This document shows, one piece after another, positions 6,980 through 14,502 of a stretch of 25,339 bases of DNA. The notes beneath the pieces were generated by a model. The model worked only from the letters and a program-made list of their open reading frames with translations, searched no databases and was not told where the DNA came from. Made by a program: the position numbers and the translations under genes. The stretch lies in assembly GCA_910586435.1 (NCBI GenBank), contig CAJUGT010000050.1:1-25339 (forward strand), given 5' to 3'. This DNA is from an uncultured Acetatifactor sp. Lineage in GTDB: Bacteria; Bacillota; Clostridia; Lachnospirales; Lachnospiraceae. Every line of letters begins with the position of its first letter. The first letter of the stretch is position 1.

Positions 6980-8851
6980 ATGAGTAAGATTATCGGTATT
7001 GACCTTGGTACGACAAATAGCTGTGTGGCGGTTATGGAAGGTGGTAAGCCCACCGTTATCGCAAATGCCGAAGGCGCAAGGACAACACCTTCCGTTGTGG
7101 CGTTTACCAAGACGGGGGAGAGACTTGTGGGTGAGCCCGCAAAGCGTCAGGCAGTGACAAACGCGGAGAAAACCATAGCTTCCATTAAGAGGGATATGGG
7201 TACTGACAACGGACGCAACATTGATGGGAAGAAATATTCCCCTCAGCAGATTTCCGCAATGATTTTGCAGAAACTGAAGGCAGATGCCGAGAGTTATCTT
7301 GGCGAGAAAGTGGGCGAGGCTGTTATTACCGTGCCGGCGTATTTTAACGACGCGCAGCGTCAGGCAACCAAAGACGCAGGTAAAATTGCGGGACTGGATG
7401 TAAAGCGTATTATCAACGAGCCTACGGCTGCGGCATTGGCTTATGGTCTTGACAATGAAAAAGAGCAGAAAATTATGGTATACGACCTTGGGGGCGGTAC
7501 TTTCGATGTGTCCATCATCGAGATTGCTGACGGTGTCATTGCTGTTCTGGCAACCAATGGCGACACCCACCTTGGGGGAGATGATTTTGACAATAAGATT
7601 ATTGATTGGATGCTGGCTGAGTTCAAGAAGGCAGAAGGGGTGGATCTCTCCAATGACAAGATGGCCATGCAGAGACTGAAGGAAGCAGCAGAGAAGGCTA
7701 AGAAGGAACTTTCCAGCGCCGTTACCACGAATATTAACCTGCCGTTTATTTCCGCAACCCCGGAAGGCCCCAAGCATTTTGATATGAATCTGACCCGTGC
7801 GCAGTTTGACGAATTGACCAGAGATCTGGTGGAAAGAACCGCTATTCCTGTGCAGAACGCCATGAAGGACGCAGGACTGACCAATGCGGATCTGGGCCAG
7901 GTGCTTCTGGTGGGTGGTTCCACACGTATTCCTGCCGTACAGGATAAGGTAAGGCAGATCACCGGCAAGGAGCCCAGCAAGACTTTGAACCCTGATGAAT
8001 GTGTGGCCATAGGCGCGTCCGTACAGGGCGGCAAGCTGGCAGGAGACGCCGGCGCAGGAGATATTCTGCTTTTGGATGTAACACCTTTGTCCCTGTCCAT
8101 TGAGACCCAGGGGGGTATCGCTACCAGACTGATTGAGAGGAATACCACCATTCCCACCAAGAAGAGTCAGGTATTCTCTACAGCTTCGGACAATCAGACG
8201 GCAGTAGACATTGTAGTGGTACAGGGTGAACGTAAATTTGTACGGGACAACAAAGCGCTGGGCCAATTCCGTCTGGATGGAATTCCGCCTGCAAGAAGGG
8301 GTGTGCCTCAGATTGAAGTTACTTTTGACATTGATGCCAACGGTATTGTCAATGTATCCGCAAAAGATTTGGGCACCGGAAAGGAGCAGCATATTACCAT
8401 TACCGCAGGTTCCAATATGTCCGATGATGAAATCGAGAGAGCTGTGAAGGAAGCGGCAGAGTTTGAGGCACAGGACAAGAAGAGGAAGGAAGCGGTAGAG
8501 GCGAGGAATGAAGCCGATTCGTTTGTGTTCCAGACTGAAAACGCTCTGAAGGAAGTGGGCGATAAGCTGAGTGACAGCGATAAGTCTGCCGTGCAGGCCG
8601 ATTTAGACGCAGTAAAGGCTATTCTGGAGAGAACCAAGGACCAGGAACTGAGTGATAATGATGTGGACGAATTAAAGGCTGCAAAAGAAAAACTGACCAA
8701 CAGCGCACAGAGTCTCTTTTCAAAAATGTATGAGAACATGCAGCAGGCTCAGGGCGGTGCGGCAGGTCCTGATATGGGAGGCGCTACGGGCGCAGGAAGC
8801 AATCCTGCTCCGGAAGATGATGTGATAGACGGAGATTTCAGGGAAGTCTAA
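6980..8851 (+). CDS. dnaK: Molecular chaperone DnaK (Hsp70)
   Basis: A 623-residue ATP-dependent chaperone. The nucleotide-binding domain shows GIDLGTTNS (5-13), VYDLGGGTFDVSI (near 168) and LLVGGSTRIPAVQ (near 310). The substrate-binding domain follows, with DVTPLSLSIETQGG and the lid helices, and the Gly/Ala-rich tail ends DDVIDGDFREV. Length and lack of the Gram-negative insert agreement fit a Firmicutes DnaK. The start at 6980 has TTAGGAGG (about 6964-6971) as ribosome site. It works with GrpE and DnaJ from the same operon under HrcA control. Confidence 0.98.
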   Translation: MSKIIGIDLGTTNSCVAVMEGGKPTVIANAEGARTTPSVVAFTKTGERLVGEPAKRQAVTNAEKTIASIKRDMGTDNGRNIDGKKYSPQQISAMILQKLKADAESYLGEKVGEAVITVPAYFNDAQRQATKDAGKIAGLDVKRIINEPTAAALAYGLDNEKEQKIMVYDLGGGTFDVSIIEIADGVIAVLATNGDTHLGGDDFDNKIIDWMLAEFKKAEGVDLSNDKMAMQRLKEAAEKAKKELSSAVTTNINLPFISATPEGPKHFDMNLTRAQFDELTRDLVERTAIPVQNAMKDAGLTNADLGQVLLVGGSTRIPAVQDKVRQITGKEPSKTLNPDECVAIGASVQGGKLAGDAGAGDILLLDVTPLSLSIETQGGIATRLIERNTTIPTKKSQVFSTASDNQTAVDIVVVQGERKFVRDNKALGQFRLDGIPPARRGVPQIEVTFDIDANGIVNVSAKDLGTGKEQHITITAGSNMSDDEIERAVKEAAEFEAQDKKRKEAVEARNEADSFVFQTENALKEVGDKLSDSDKSAVQADLDAVKAILERTKDQELSDNDVDELKAAKEKLTNSAQSLFSKMYENMQQAQGGAAGPDMGGATGAGSNPAPEDDVIDGDFREV

Positions 8852-9013
8852 ATTTTAAGGAAAAAGGTTGAATAAATCTGCGGAATGTGTTAGTTTAGAG
8901 TGGTATTTGTAAAAAAGTGGTAGCACAGGATATGGGTATGGCACGGTTTCGGAAGGAAGGTGATGCCAGACGTGTATTCTGTGCCGCCGCATTTATAATG
9001 TGAGGAGTTTACT
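8852..9013. other. dnaK-dnaJ spacer with possible stem-loops
   Basis: A 162-bp gap, long for this operon. GCACAG (8923-8928) can pair with CTGTGC (8979-8984), enclosing GGCA (8940-8943) with TGCC (8964-8967) and a purine-rich loop. No T run follows, so it is not a terminator; it may be an mRNA processing or stability element. A TATAAT at 8994-8999 lacks a -35 partner and overlaps the expected start region, so I do not call a promoter. Confidence 0.3.
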
Positions 9014-10198
9014 ATGGCAGAGCAGAAAAGGGATTATTATGAAGTCCTGGGTGTGGATAAGAATGCGGATGATGCTGCGATAAAAAAAGCATATCGCGTC
9101 CTGGCGAAGAAATATCATCCGGACATGAATCCAGGTGATGCGGATGCGGAGAAGAAATTCAAGGAGGCATCGGAAGCCTATGCCGTGCTGAGTGATCCGG
9201 AAAAAAGGCGCCAATATGACCAGTTTGGCCATGCTGCCTTTGACGGTGGCGCAGGTGCAGGTGGTTTCGATTTCGGCGGCATGGATTTCGGAGATATTTT
9301 TGGAGATATTTTCGGGGATATTTTTGGCGGCCGCAGCAGCAGAAGCCAGGGCAATGGCCCTATGAAAGGGGCAAATCTGCGCACCAGTGTGCGTATATCT
9401 TTTGAAGAGGCAGTATTTGGCTGCAAAAAAGAAATTGAACTTACTGTGAAAGAGACCTGTAAGACCTGTAACGGCTCCGGCGCAAAGCCCGGTACCAGCC
9501 CTGAAACCTGTTCTCGATGCGGCGGCACGGGACAGTCGGTAGTGACTCGGCAATCACCCTTTTTTGGCGGAACGATTCGGAGTGTGGAACCCTGTCCGGA
9601 GTGTCAGGGCAAGGGCAAGGTCATTAAAGAGAAGTGTTATGATTGCGGCGGCACGGGTTATATTTCCATGAAGAAACGATATTCCGTAGATATTCCCGCA
9701 GGTATCGATAATGGTCAGTCAACACGTATGCCAGGGTTGGGAGAACCCGGTATCAACGGCGGACCCAGAGGTGATGTACTTATTGAAGTGATTGTGGGAC
9801 GCCATCCCATATTCCAGAGACAGGAGTTTGATATTTATTCCACAGTGCCGGTTTCTTTTGCGGTTGCGGCGTTGGGCGGCGAGGTGCTGATTGACACCGT
9901 GGACGGTAAAGTGATTTATGATGTGAAGCCCGGTACACAGACGGATACCAGGGTAAGGCTGAGAGGGAAGGGTGTGCCTTCCTGGAGAAACAGGGATGTG
10001 AGAGGGGACCATTATGTGACTCTGGTAATACAGGTTCCTGACAGATTAAAACCAGAAGCGAAAGAGCTGCTGCGTCAGTTTGACGAACTGACAGGAGACA
10101 CACTGAATGCCGCAAAGGCGTCCACGGAGCATGGACAGTCGGGCGACGGGAAGGACGGCAGTCCCAAGGAAGGCAAGAAAAAGAAGTTCTGGAAATAA
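9014..10198 (+). CDS. dnaJ: Molecular chaperone DnaJ (Hsp40)
   Basis: A 394-residue type I J-protein that delivers substrates to DnaK and stimulates its ATPase. The J domain has the HPD motif at 35-37. The Gly/Phe region contains three tandem GDIF repeats (from 12-bp DNA repeats at 9290-9325). The zinc region (about 147-214) has all four CxxCxGxG motifs: CKTCNGSG, CSRCGGTG, CPECQGKG and CYDCGGTG. The C-terminal substrate-binding domains follow, with a Lys-rich end. The start at 9014 follows GAGGAG (9002-9007). It is the last gene of the heat-shock operon, closed by the terminator at 10208. Confidence 0.98.
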   Translation: MAEQKRDYYEVLGVDKNADDAAIKKAYRVLAKKYHPDMNPGDADAEKKFKEASEAYAVLSDPEKRRQYDQFGHAAFDGGAGAGGFDFGGMDFGDIFGDIFGDIFGGRSSRSQGNGPMKGANLRTSVRISFEEAVFGCKKEIELTVKETCKTCNGSGAKPGTSPETCSRCGGTGQSVVTRQSPFFGGTIRSVEPCPECQGKGKVIKEKCYDCGGTGYISMKKRYSVDIPAGIDNGQSTRMPGLGEPGINGGPRGDVLIEVIVGRHPIFQRQEFDIYSTVPVSFAVAALGGEVLIDTVDGKVIYDVKPGTQTDTRVRLRGKGVPSWRNRDVRGDHYVTLVIQVPDRLKPEAKELLRQFDELTGDTLNAAKASTEHGQSGDGKDGSPKEGKKKKFWK

Positions 10199-10207
10199 TC
10201 GCATGAT

Positions 10208-10246
10208 CGGCTCTGATGGGCAAGTGTGCCTGCCGGAGCCGTTTTT
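10208..10246 (+). terminator. Rho-independent terminator of the heat-shock operon
   Basis: CGGCTC (10208-10213) pairs with GAGCCG (10236-10241) outside an inner GGCA/TGCC hairpin, and TTTTT follows at 10242-10246. It separates dnaJ from the O-antigen-ligase-like gene. Confidence 0.85.
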
Positions 10247-10271
10247 GGCGTGTGAGAGAAGCAAAGGACCC

Positions 10272-10312
10272 GAAACAAAAATTGTTTCCTTTTCGGCGAA
10301 AAAGTGTATAAT
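10272..10312 (+). promoter_or_regulatory. Promoter with overlapping palindrome, before the O-antigen-ligase-like gene
   Basis: TATAAT (10307-10312) is a perfect -10. TTGTTT (10282-10287) lies 19 bp upstream as a -35. The -35 is one arm of GAAACAA/TTGTTTC (10272-10278 and 10282-10288), a 7-bp inverted repeat with a 3-bp spacer that looks like an operator. The first ATG begins five bases after the -10, so the transcript may be leaderless. Confidence 0.6.
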
Positions 10313-10317
10313 AGAGT

Positions 10318-11991
10318 ATGATGAAAAAAGAGAGAAATGAGTTTTTAGGGCTTTTATGCAATTTATACCTGATTGCGCTGTTGGCGGCGCTGCCTTTGTA
10401 TACAGGGGAAGGGTATTGGAAACTGGGTGATACCAAATATATACTGTTTCGGAATGTATCTGTTTTATGCCTGGGATGCTGGCTGGTGCTGGGGATGCCG
10501 GGACGGGTCAGGGCTGTTTTAGAGTGGATTGGAACTGTGGCAGGAAAGCAGACCCATACCGCAGGCTCAGGACAGGCAGTTAAAAAGAAGCATATCAGTC
10601 TTAGTATTGTGGACTGGGCTATGGCGGCGTATGGTGTCTGTGTCACGATTTCCGCTCTGTGCAGCGCATATGGGCGGCTGGCGTGGACCGGTTATGAGGA
10701 ATGGTATATGGGAGCCTTTTCCCAGCTGATGTTTGTTGGGATTTACTTTTTTGTGTCAAGACAGTATGATGGTTCCAGGGTCCCTTTGTATGTGGGGGTG
10801 GGAGCTTTTGGGATGGTGACTGTGCTGGGGCTGCTGCACCGGCTGGGTATAGATCCCCTTGGATTGCAGACAGGATGGAACAGTGGGGATTGGGAATATA
10901 ATCATATGCTTTCCACCCTGGGAAATATTAACTGGCTCTGCGGGTTTTACAGTGTGGCCTTGGCATGGCTTATGGTTTGCTTCATGGGGGAACAAAGACG
11001 GTGGCTTCAAGTCCTTTGGTATATGGCTGTGGTGGCGGCTTTTGTGCTGCTGGGAATTCAGGGAAGCCAGGGAGGTCTGCTGATTCTTGCCGTTGGTGTG
11101 GGGGTATGCCTTGTGCTGGGGGTGGGACAGAGGAACATTCTGAAAAAACTGATGCTGCTTTTAGCGGGATTTTTCCTGTGCATGCCCTTGATAGACTTAT
11201 TGACGAAACTGCGGGGGAAAAAAGCCGCTGTGGCTGTGGACGGGAATGTATTTGACCACACGGTCTGGTATGGATGGGTTTTGGCTGCGGCTGTATGTGG
11301 TGTGGTATATCTGCTCATGGCATGTGGTATATTACATAAAGGAAAGGAGCTTGTGGGAAAAAGGTTTTTGCCTGGAGAAAGGAAAAAGGTATGGCCATTG
11401 GAACGCAGGGTACTTTTGTGGGGCGCAGGAGGTATTTTTGTGCTATGCTGTCTGGTTTTCGCAGTCTGTGGAACCGGCGGCGGAAGCTGGCGGATAGATG
11501 ATCGTTTTGGCAGCGGGCGGGGTCTTTTGTGGCGTGTGGCGCTGGAAGGTTTTGACCTGGCGGGATGGAAGGACAAGCTGTTGGGAGCGGGGCCGGATTG
11601 TTATGCGGAAGCTGTGTTTAACAGGCTGGCCGCAGGCACAGATGTATGGAACGGCGAGCATTGGGAAGGCGCCATATTTACCAATGCCCATAATGAGATA
11701 TTGAGTCAGTTAATCAATGTGGGAATTATGGGGACGGTGAGTTATCTGGCCATCTTTTTTGCGGGTTTGCTGAGGTATTGTGGAAACAGGAATTCTTCCG
11801 GAGGGTTATGGTATGTCAGATGGCTTGGGGTTCTGGCGATTGCCATGTACGGCGCCCATGGGCTGATTAGTTTTCAACAGGTGCTCAATGCTCCCATACT
11901 GTTTGTGACGCTGGGATTATGTGAATACGGAATGCGCTGTTACGGGGATTTGGAGAACACAGAAGCCGACAATGAGAGGCTGCGGAAATAG
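10318..11991 (+). CDS. O-antigen-ligase-like polytopic membrane protein (Wzy/RfaL superfamily)
   Basis: A 557-residue integral membrane protein with about a dozen hydrophobic segments. The region near residue 440-485 (AAGTDVWNGEHWEGAIF, NAHNEILSQLINVGIMG) matches the conserved loop and following helix of O-antigen ligase/polymerase-like proteins, which join or polymerise glycans carried on undecaprenyl lipid outside the membrane. In a Gram-positive the substrate would be a capsule or wall glycan. Starts at 10318 or 10321 (tandem ATGs) have no ribosome site; both are five or eight bases after a perfect -10. It sits between dnaJ and prmA, which are neighbours in Bacillus, so it looks inserted. 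Family confidence is good; the substrate is unknown. Confidence 0.75.
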   Translation: MMKKERNEFLGLLCNLYLIALLAALPLYTGEGYWKLGDTKYILFRNVSVLCLGCWLVLGMPGRVRAVLEWIGTVAGKQTHTAGSGQAVKKKHISLSIVDWAMAAYGVCVTISALCSAYGRLAWTGYEEWYMGAFSQLMFVGIYFFVSRQYDGSRVPLYVGVGAFGMVTVLGLLHRLGIDPLGLQTGWNSGDWEYNHMLSTLGNINWLCGFYSVALAWLMVCFMGEQRRWLQVLWYMAVVAAFVLLGIQGSQGGLLILAVGVGVCLVLGVGQRNILKKLMLLLAGFFLCMPLIDLLTKLRGKKAAVAVDGNVFDHTVWYGWVLAAAVCGVVYLLMACGILHKGKELVGKRFLPGERKKVWPLERRVLLWGAGGIFVLCCLVFAVCGTGGGSWRIDDRFGSGRGLLWRVALEGFDLAGWKDKLLGAGPDCYAEAVFNRLAAGTDVWNGEHWEGAIFTNAHNEILSQLINVGIMGTVSYLAIFFAGLLRYCGNRNSSGGLWYVRWLGVLAIAMYGAHGLISFQQVLNAPILFVTLGLCEYGMRCYGDLENTEADNERLRK

Positions 11992-12004
11992 AGAATGATT
12001 ATAT

Positions 12005-12361
12005 AGAGCGAAATTGCGGAACTGGAATAAAAAACAGCAACGAAGCGGAAGAGCCCGGAGAATTTATGGCCCATGAATTATGGGCCATAAATTACTCCGC
12101 AGAAAGAGGCTCTGAGAGCGAAGTTGCGGAACTGGAATAAAAAACAGCAACGAAGCGGAAGAGCCCGGAGAATTTATGGCCCATGAATTATGGGCCATAA
12201 ATTACTCCGCAGAAAGAGGCTCTGAGAGCGAAGTTGCGGAACTGGAATAAAAAAACAGCAACGAGGCGGAAGAGCCCGGAGAATTTATTGCCCATGAATT
12301 ATGGGCCATAAATTACTCCGTGGAAAAAGGCTCTGAGAGCGAAGTTGCGGAACTGGAATAA
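12005..12361 (+). repeat. Structured repeat array, subtype A (right-end fragment plus three units)
   Basis: It fills the gap between the membrane protein stop (11991) and prmA (12368). A right-end fragment (12005-12030) is followed by units at 12031-12140, 12141-12250 and 12251-12361. Units 1 and 2 are identical over 110 bp; unit 3 has about five substitutions and one extra A. In unit 1, stem 1 is GCAAC 12037-12041 with GTTGC 12123-12127, and stem 2 is AGAGCC 12050-12055 with GGCTCT 12108-12113. The apical hairpin is a 19-bp stem (12056-12074 with 12080-12099, one bulged A) around GAATT. Each unit ends GCGGAACTGGAATAA. The period is not a multiple of three and no protein is encoded. Confidence 0.95.
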
Positions 12362-12367
12362 TAAATT

Positions 12368-13360
12368 ATGAAATGGATGAAGTTTAAAGTTAAGACAATA
12401 ACAGATGCGGAAGACATCATTATCAGCACCCTGTATGACATAGGCCTGGAGGGCGCGCAAATTGAAGATAAGGTTCCTTTGACTGCCCTGGAAAAAGAGC
12501 AGATGTTTGTGGACATTCTCCCCGAGGGGCCTCAGGATGACGGGATTGCCTGGCTGAGCTTTTTTGTGGAGGAGAGGGAGGACGGCAGCCTGGAAGTATT
12601 GGGAGAATGTACAACGCCGGACCAGGTCCTGCAACAGGTGCAAAGGGAACTGGAGGGGCTGAGAGAATTCTGCGATATAGGGGAAGGGGCTGTCTCAATA
12701 GAAGAGACAGAAGACATTGACTGGATTAACAATTGGAAACAATATTTTCATCAATTTTATATTGATGATATTCTGGTAATTCCTTCCTGGGAAGATGTGG
12801 AGGCGCAGGACAAAGGAAGGCTGGTATTGCATATAGACCCCGGGACTGCCTTTGGCACGGGTATGCATGAGACAACGCAGCTGTGTATCCGGCAGCTTCG
12901 CAAGTATGTCACTGACCGGACAATGCTTCTGGATGTGGGTACCGGCAGCGGTATTCTGGCCATTCTCTCCCTGATGTTTGGGGCAGAACATGCGGTGGGA
13001 ACGGATCTGGACATATGCGCCGTTGATGCTGTGGCCCAAAATTGCAGGGACAACGGGATAGAAGCTTCCCGGTTTGACATGATGATTGGAAATATTATCA
13101 CGGACAAGGCGGTGCAGGATCAAGTTGGCTACGGCTGTTATGATATTGTGGTGGCAAATATTCTTGCGCAGGTTCTGGTGCCCCTTACACCGGTGATTGT
13201 TCCTCATTTGAAAGAGGGCGGAATCTATATCACTTCCGGAATTATTGACGATAAAGAAGAAGTTGTGGTGGAGGCCATAAAGGCCGCAGGACTGAAAATT
13301 CTGGAAATCACCCATCAGGGCGAGTGGGTAAGCGTTACAGCTCAAAAAGAGATATTATAA
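12368..13360 (+). CDS. prmA: Ribosomal protein L11 methyltransferase PrmA
   Basis: A 330-residue SAM-dependent enzyme that methylates ribosomal protein L11. The N-terminal substrate-recognition domain (about 1-110) includes WINNWKQYFHQF, and the catalytic domain has IDPGTAFGTGMHETTQ (near 157-172), the SAM motif LLDVGTGSGILAI (near 189-201) and the family motif VVANILAQV near 264. The length is slightly above the norm. The ATG at 12368 has only the repeat tail CTGGAATAATAAATT upstream, so GGA of the repeat acts as a weak ribosome site. The stop codon TAA (13358-13360) merges with the A run that opens the next repeat array. The dnaJ-prmA-rsmE order is a known Firmicutes arrangement. Confidence 0.95.
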   Translation: MKWMKFKVKTITDAEDIIISTLYDIGLEGAQIEDKVPLTALEKEQMFVDILPEGPQDDGIAWLSFFVEEREDGSLEVLGECTTPDQVLQQVQRELEGLREFCDIGEGAVSIEETEDIDWINNWKQYFHQFYIDDILVIPSWEDVEAQDKGRLVLHIDPGTAFGTGMHETTQLCIRQLRKYVTDRTMLLDVGTGSGILAILSLMFGAEHAVGTDLDICAVDAVAQNCRDNGIEASRFDMMIGNIITDKAVQDQVGYGCYDIVVANILAQVLVPLTPVIVPHLKEGGIYITSGIIDDKEEVVVEAIKAAGLKILEITHQGEWVSVTAQKEIL

Positions 13361-13579
13361 AAACAGCAACGAAACGTACAGAGCCCGGGAGAATTTACAG
13401 ACACGAAAGTGTATGGAAATGCTCCCTGGATAAGGGGCTCTGGAAGTGAAGTTGCGGAACTGGAATAAAAAAACAGCAACGAAACGTACAGAGCCCGGGA
13501 GAATTTACAGACACGAAAGTGTATGGAAATGCTCCCCTGGATAAGGGGCTCTGGGAGTGGAGTTGCGGAACTGGAATAA
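13359..13579 (+). repeat. Structured repeat array, subtype B (two units)
   Basis: It occupies the whole prmA-rsmE gap. Units start at about 13361 and 13471 (period 110) and differ by two substitutions and one inserted C. Stem 1 is GCAAC 13366-13370 with GTTGC 13451-13455, and stem 2 is AGAGCC 13380-13385 with GGCTCT 13436-13441, both as in subtype A. The apical hairpin is different: GGGAG/CTCCC, ATTT/AAAT and ACAC/GTGT stacked with purine mismatches and closed by a GAAA (GNRA) tetraloop. The second unit ends GGAACTGGAATAAAT immediately before the rsmE ATG. Confidence 0.95.
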
Positions 13580-13581
13580 AT

Positions 13582-14328
13582 ATGCATCAATTTTTTGTAA
13601 AACCGGATCAAATTCACATGGAAGAGAGACAGATAGTCATCCAGGGACCGGATGTGAATCATATAAAGAATGTGCTGCGCATGAAGATGGGGGAAGAACT
13701 GTCCATAAGCAATGGGCTGGATGGAAAAGAATATCGCTGCGGAATTCTATCATTGGAGGAGGACGCAGTGATATGCGGGCTGCGATTTGTGAAGGAAGAC
13801 AAAGTGGAACTTCCATCACAGGTATATCTGTTCCAGGCACTGCCCAAAGGGGATAAAATGGAGACGATTGTCCAAAAGGCCGTGGAATTGGGAGTATATC
13901 AGGTGATTCCTGTAGCGGCCAGACGCTGTGTTGTAAAGCTGGACCACAAGAAGGCAGAGGCCAAGACTGCCAGATGGCAGGGAATTGCGGAGGCAGCGGC
14001 AAAGCAGAGCAGACGGGCCATAGTACCGGAAGTAGGAAAAGTAATATCCTTTGCCCAAGCTGTTGAATGGGCGGCAAAACTGGATGTGAAGCTGATTCCT
14101 TATGAGCTGGCGGAGGACATGGGGAAAACCAGAGCCATTATGGAGACATTGAAGCCGGGACAAAGAATTGCAGTGTTCATTGGGCCGGAAGGCGGATTTG
14201 AGCCGGAGGAGATTGCGCTGGCATTGGAAAACGGTGTGGAACCTATGACCCTTGGGAGGCGTATTCTAAGGACGGAGACGGCTGGTATGACAGTGTTGTC
14301 CTGGATTATGTATTTGCTGGAACAATGA
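13582..14328 (+). CDS. rsmE: 16S rRNA (uracil(1498)-N(3))-methyltransferase RsmE
   Basis: A 248-residue SPOUT-class enzyme that methylates N3 of U1498 in 16S rRNA. The N-terminal PUA-like domain includes DVNHIKNVLRMKMGEEL. The C-terminal knot has ALPKGDKMETIVQKAVELGV, the SAM-site IGPEGGFEPEE and LGRRILRTETA. The length is normal. The start is the ATG at 13582 directly after the repeat array; the frame is open further upstream through the repeat but has no ribosome site there. The GGA at 13573-13575, part of the repeat tail, is the only candidate site (spacing 6). Confidence 0.95.
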   Translation: MHQFFVKPDQIHMEERQIVIQGPDVNHIKNVLRMKMGEELSISNGLDGKEYRCGILSLEEDAVICGLRFVKEDKVELPSQVYLFQALPKGDKMETIVQKAVELGVYQVIPVAARRCVVKLDHKKAEAKTARWQGIAEAAAKQSRRAIVPEVGKVISFAQAVEWAAKLDVKLIPYELAEDMGKTRAIMETLKPGQRIAVFIGPEGGFEPEEIALALENGVEPMTLGRRILRTETAGMTVLSWIMYLLEQ

Positions 14329-14395
14329 TGTATGGCGCCGCAGGGGCTTTTGGGTATTTATGGCGCAAAAACCAAGGCTGCTGCGGACTGAAAAG

Positions 14396-14413
14396 AAAAC
14401 CCAAAGGGGTTTT
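14396..14413 (+). terminator. Possible terminator after rsmE
   Basis: AAAACCC (14396-14402), loop AAAG, GGGTTTT (14407-14413): a 7-bp stem whose 3' arm ends in four T. It lies about 70 bp after the rsmE stop and before the cysteine desulfurase. It is modest in strength. Confidence 0.45.
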
Positions 14414-14502
14414 GTGTCAAATGATGGCAGGACGTGGCAGGGACAGAACCCGTTGCATATGATAATATAACTTGTTGGCCGGAAACGGAAAGGAGCAAAG
14501 TT

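Noticed and set aside
6938..8392. 484-codon open frame on the minus strand
   Set aside because: It lies wholly opposite dnaK, has no recognisable domain and reflects dnaK codon bias.
9780..10646. 288-codon minus-strand frame
   Set aside because: It crosses dnaJ, the terminator and the next gene in antisense; it has no protein-like features.
12031..12140. Repeats as forward Rho-independent terminators
   Set aside because: No T run follows the stems on the plus strand; the tail is GGAACTGGAATAA.
12005..13579. CRISPR array
   Set aside because: Tandem period is about 110 bp with no unique spacers between short repeats; each unit is one long folded sequence, and no cas genes are present.
12031..13579. 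Integron attC sites flanking prmA and rsmE as cassettes
   Set aside because: The GCAAC/GTTGC arms resemble core sites only loosely, the subtype with GTCTC/GAGAC does not fit at all, and the flanked genes are conserved housekeeping genes with no integrase in view.
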